Positions 16,660-18,642 of a stretch of DNA of 18,642 nucleotides are shown one piece after another (within the stretch, counting starts at the first letter, position 1; each line of letters begins with the position of its first letter). The position numbers and the translations under genes are program-made. The DNA comes from Baffinella frigidus (taxonomy: Eukaryota; Cryptophyceae; Cryptomonadales; Baffinellaceae): contig MU647010.1 in assembly GCA_026770585.1 (NCBI GenBank), positions 15,085 to 33,726 of the forward strand, given 5' to 3'. The notes beneath the pieces were generated by a model that saw only the letters and a list, made by a program, of their open reading frames with translations, was not told the origin of the DNA and did not search any database.

Positions 16660-18534
16660 ACTCTCAACCCTCAACCCTCAACCCTAAGCCCTAGACCCCA
16701 AAACCCAAACCCCAAACCCCAAACCCCAAACCCCAAACCCCCTGAACCCTGAACCCTGAACCCCAAACCCTGAACCCTAAACCCTAAACCCTGAACCCTA
16801 GACCCTCAACCCTAAACCCTAAACCTCAAACCTCAAACCCTAAACCCTGAACCCTAAACCCTAGACCCTTAAACCCCAAGCCCTACACCCAAACGCCACT
16901 ACCCTAAACCCCAAACCCTCATCATGAAGCAGGTGGTGGCGATGAACACGGCGGGGGAGCAGCGCGTGCTGGAGTCGAGCGGCGTCCCGGACCACTTCGT
17001 GTCGTCGCCCGAGTTCCCACTCTGCGAGGTGGCGTGGCGCGTGTCGGTGCCGCTCTACCCCGAGAGGGCCGCGGCGCCGACGCCCCTCCCCTCCGACACG
17101 GCCGTGCTCATCGCCATCGCGCTCAACGGCGTCCCCGTGTGGTCTGCGAACCTCGCGGATGGGTCGAACGCGGTGGAGGGCCCGCAGGCGGTGGCATGCT
17201 ACGGGCATGCGTCGCGCTCGGGCATGTGGCACTACCACCACCCCCTCTTCGGGTGCAACGCGGCTGCCACGCAGGAGATCCTCCTGGGGTACGCCCTCGA
17301 CGGCTTTGCCATCTATGGTCCGCTCAGCGGGAGCAAGGAGGAGGTGGATGCAAGGCTGGATCCGTGCAATGGTAGGGAGTTGGAGGACGGCACGTACCGC
17401 TACCATGTTCGCACGCTCGCACAAGTCAACGGGGGGAGGCCGCACGCGGCTTCGGGGCAGGCCAGCAACTGGAACTACGTGCTGGGGTGCTTTGCTGGCA
17501 CGCCCGTGACCTCCCTCGGGCTGCGAGAGGTGGCGTCGCCGCTGCGGGTCGCGTCTGATGCGTGGATCGGTGGGGCTGCCGCTGGGCCCAACTTGGAGCT
17601 CATGAACACGGCCACGGTCGCCGAGCAGCTGGGGCTGTCCGGGAGGATTGGAGTGTGTCTGTGCGATCCGGGATGGGTTGGTGCAGACTGTTTGGTGCCG
17701 GGGTGTCTGGCGAACTGCTCTGGGCACGGGACGTGCGAGGGCAACCTCACGCTGGCAAGGTGCACGTGTGACGTCAACTGGGGTGGCGCCGACTGCGCGT
17801 CCGCCGCCAACACCACGTGCAGCAACGGCTGTAACGGACACGGCACGTGCCTCTGGAGTGACTTGGCGAACGCAACGTGCGTGTGCGATGCGGAGTGGGG
17901 GGGGGGAGGGTGCGAGATCCCAGTGGCCGCGCCGTGCGACCGCAACTGCTCATTCCACGGATCGTGTTTCAACAAGACGTGTGTGTGCGATCCAGGGTTC
18001 GTCGGGCAGGACTGCGAGATCGAGCAGCTGAACCTCAACGCCACGCTCTGCTGGCAGTTCATCTCAGGGGTGCTGGTCAACAACTCGTGCTCGGGGCGCG
18101 GGGCGTGTTTCAACCGCACGTGCGCGTGCGATCCGGGGTGGGTGGGGGCCAACTGCTCTTCGCAAGTGACGCATATCCCCGAGCGTTTCGACTGCCTCCA
18201 CAACTGCTCGTTCCACGGCGCGTGCGACTTTGTGTGGGACAGCACCTACGGCTCGTACAACGGCACGTGCCTCTGCGACGCCGGGTGGACGGGGCCAACG
18301 TGTTCGCTCGACTGGGGGAGCACCCAGTGCGCGGGCAACTGCACGGATCACGGCTCCTGCATCAACGCCACGTGTGTGTGCGACCCCACGTGGCACGGCA
18401 TCGACTGCATGGAGAAGTGGGTGGTGCCGCTGTGCCCGATGAACTGCTCGGACCACGGGTCGTGCTCCAATGGCACGTGCACGTGCGATCACGGCTGGCT
18501 CGGGGACAACTGCACCCTCGCGCTCCCGTGCCCG
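14835..18534 (+). CDS. EGF-repeat protein with inserted YHYH domain (partial, continues right)
   Basis: Secreted or membrane-bound protein with exons 14835-16382 and about 16933-18534 (both phase 0), at least 1050 aa. ATG 14835 is the only usable start. Residues 1-60 are hydrophilic and basic; 61-84 (AGLCTAGFLVLLCSGLL...) form a signal or signal-anchor. About ten tenascin/teneurin-type EGF modules (C-x2/3-C-SGHG-x-C-x3/5-C-x-C-DPGW-x-G-x-DC) run from ~105 to 445. The eleventh starts NCSGHGACID at 449. Its second half, VCLCDPGWVGADC, appears only at 757-769, after a ~300-aa insert with YHYH-domain features: SSGVPDH, IALNGVPV, WHYHHPLFGC (HYHH 616-619), LLGYALDGFAIYGP, DPCNG, YRYH (671-674) and LGCF. 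Seven more modules follow. Module 4 lacks one Cys. Asn-Cys-Ser/Thr sequons occur in most modules. YHYH function is not established; adhesion or matrix binding is inference. Confidence 0.85.
16383..16932 (+). other. Telomere-like intron in the EGF/YHYH gene
   Basis: The donor is GAGGCG|GTACAC at 16383. The acceptor is AAGCAG ending at 16932, or AAG ending at 16929; both keep phase 0. Joining gives GPPTGLEA followed by VVAMNTAGEQ, inside the YHYH insert. An alternative is a separate gene starting at ATG 16924, but the split YHYH domain and the interrupted EGF module argue for one gene. Confidence 0.7.
16400..16915 (-). repeat. Degenerate CCCTAAA array with homogenised sub-blocks
   Basis: Ordered blocks of variant heptamers: CACTGAA at 16404-16460, CCCTCAA at about 16620-16685, CCCCAAA at about 16692-16742, then mixed CCCTGAA/CCCTAAA to the acceptor. 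The array fills the intron almost completely. Confidence 0.93.
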
Positions 18535-18642
18535 GTAACGCCTCAACCATACACCATACACCATACACCATACACCATACACCATACACCATACACCATA
18601 CACCATACACCATACACCATACACCATACACCATACACCATA
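18535..18642 (+). repeat. Start of an intron filled with perfect (ACCATAC)n
   Basis: After TGCCCG|GTAACG (donor at 18535), 18546-18642 is about 13.9 uninterrupted copies of the heptamer ACCATAC, running off the window edge. The 7-bp period and the C/A-rich sense strand match the telomere-like introns, but the unit differs from CCCTAAA by two bases. The frame remains open through it, but in-frame reading would give only Pro-Tyr-Thr-Ile-His repeats, so intron is preferred. Confidence 0.85.

Noticed and set aside
18064-18634. Minus-strand frames encoding repeated Val-Tyr-Gly-Val-Trp-Cys-Met
   Set aside because: Produced by translating the (ACCATAC)n tract, whose length is not a multiple of a stop-containing frame, and by antisense of EGF modules.

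Overview
This window is nuclear DNA from a eukaryote, most likely a GC-rich unicellular alga. The evidence is spliced genes with GT-AG introns, GC-rich coding stretches, eukaryotic protein families (Sel1-repeat, DH-PH RhoGEF, EGF/YHYH) and large tracts of degenerate TTTAGGG, the plant/algal telomere heptamer. One protein has a presequence that could be a two-part signal for a complex plastid. A cryptophyte or similar secondary alga would fit, but this is a guess.

Layout. 1-259: degenerate TTTAGGG array. 344-3470 (minus): Sel1-repeat protein in two exons, with a possible Nop16-like tail. 3716-4891 (minus): unrecognised protein with a signal-like N-terminus. 4892-5800: intergenic, with a 20-bp perfect inverted repeat. 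5809-10173 (plus): RhoGEF with DH and PH domains. I rebuild it from four exons; the PH domain is split by a 2-kb telomere-like intron, and a 42-nt exon lies between two long introns. 10227-10505 (minus): orphan terminal exon. 10880-11364 (plus): truncated copy of the 5' part of a histidine phosphatase gene. 11382-13900: 2.5-kb degenerate TTTAGGG array. 13901-14686 (minus): intact histidine phosphatase, in inverted orientation to its truncated copy. 14835-18534 (plus, continues beyond the window): secreted or membrane protein with about 18 EGF-like modules, one of them interrupted by a YHYH domain. It has a telomere-like intron at 16383-16932 and a new intron opening on perfect (ACCATAC)n at the right edge.

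The genes do not form a pathway. The unifying feature is telomere-like repeat DNA serving as introns and gene-flanking sequence. Wherever such an array lies in or just after a gene, the sense strand reads CCCTAAA-like, which contains neither AG nor GT. The arrays also break into local blocks of heptamer variants (CCCTCAA, CCCCAAA, CACTGAA, TGTAGGG, CCATACA), which points to slippage and unequal exchange after the original insertion. Exon joins were inferred from phase, GT/AG dinucleotides and domain continuity; no transcript data were available.
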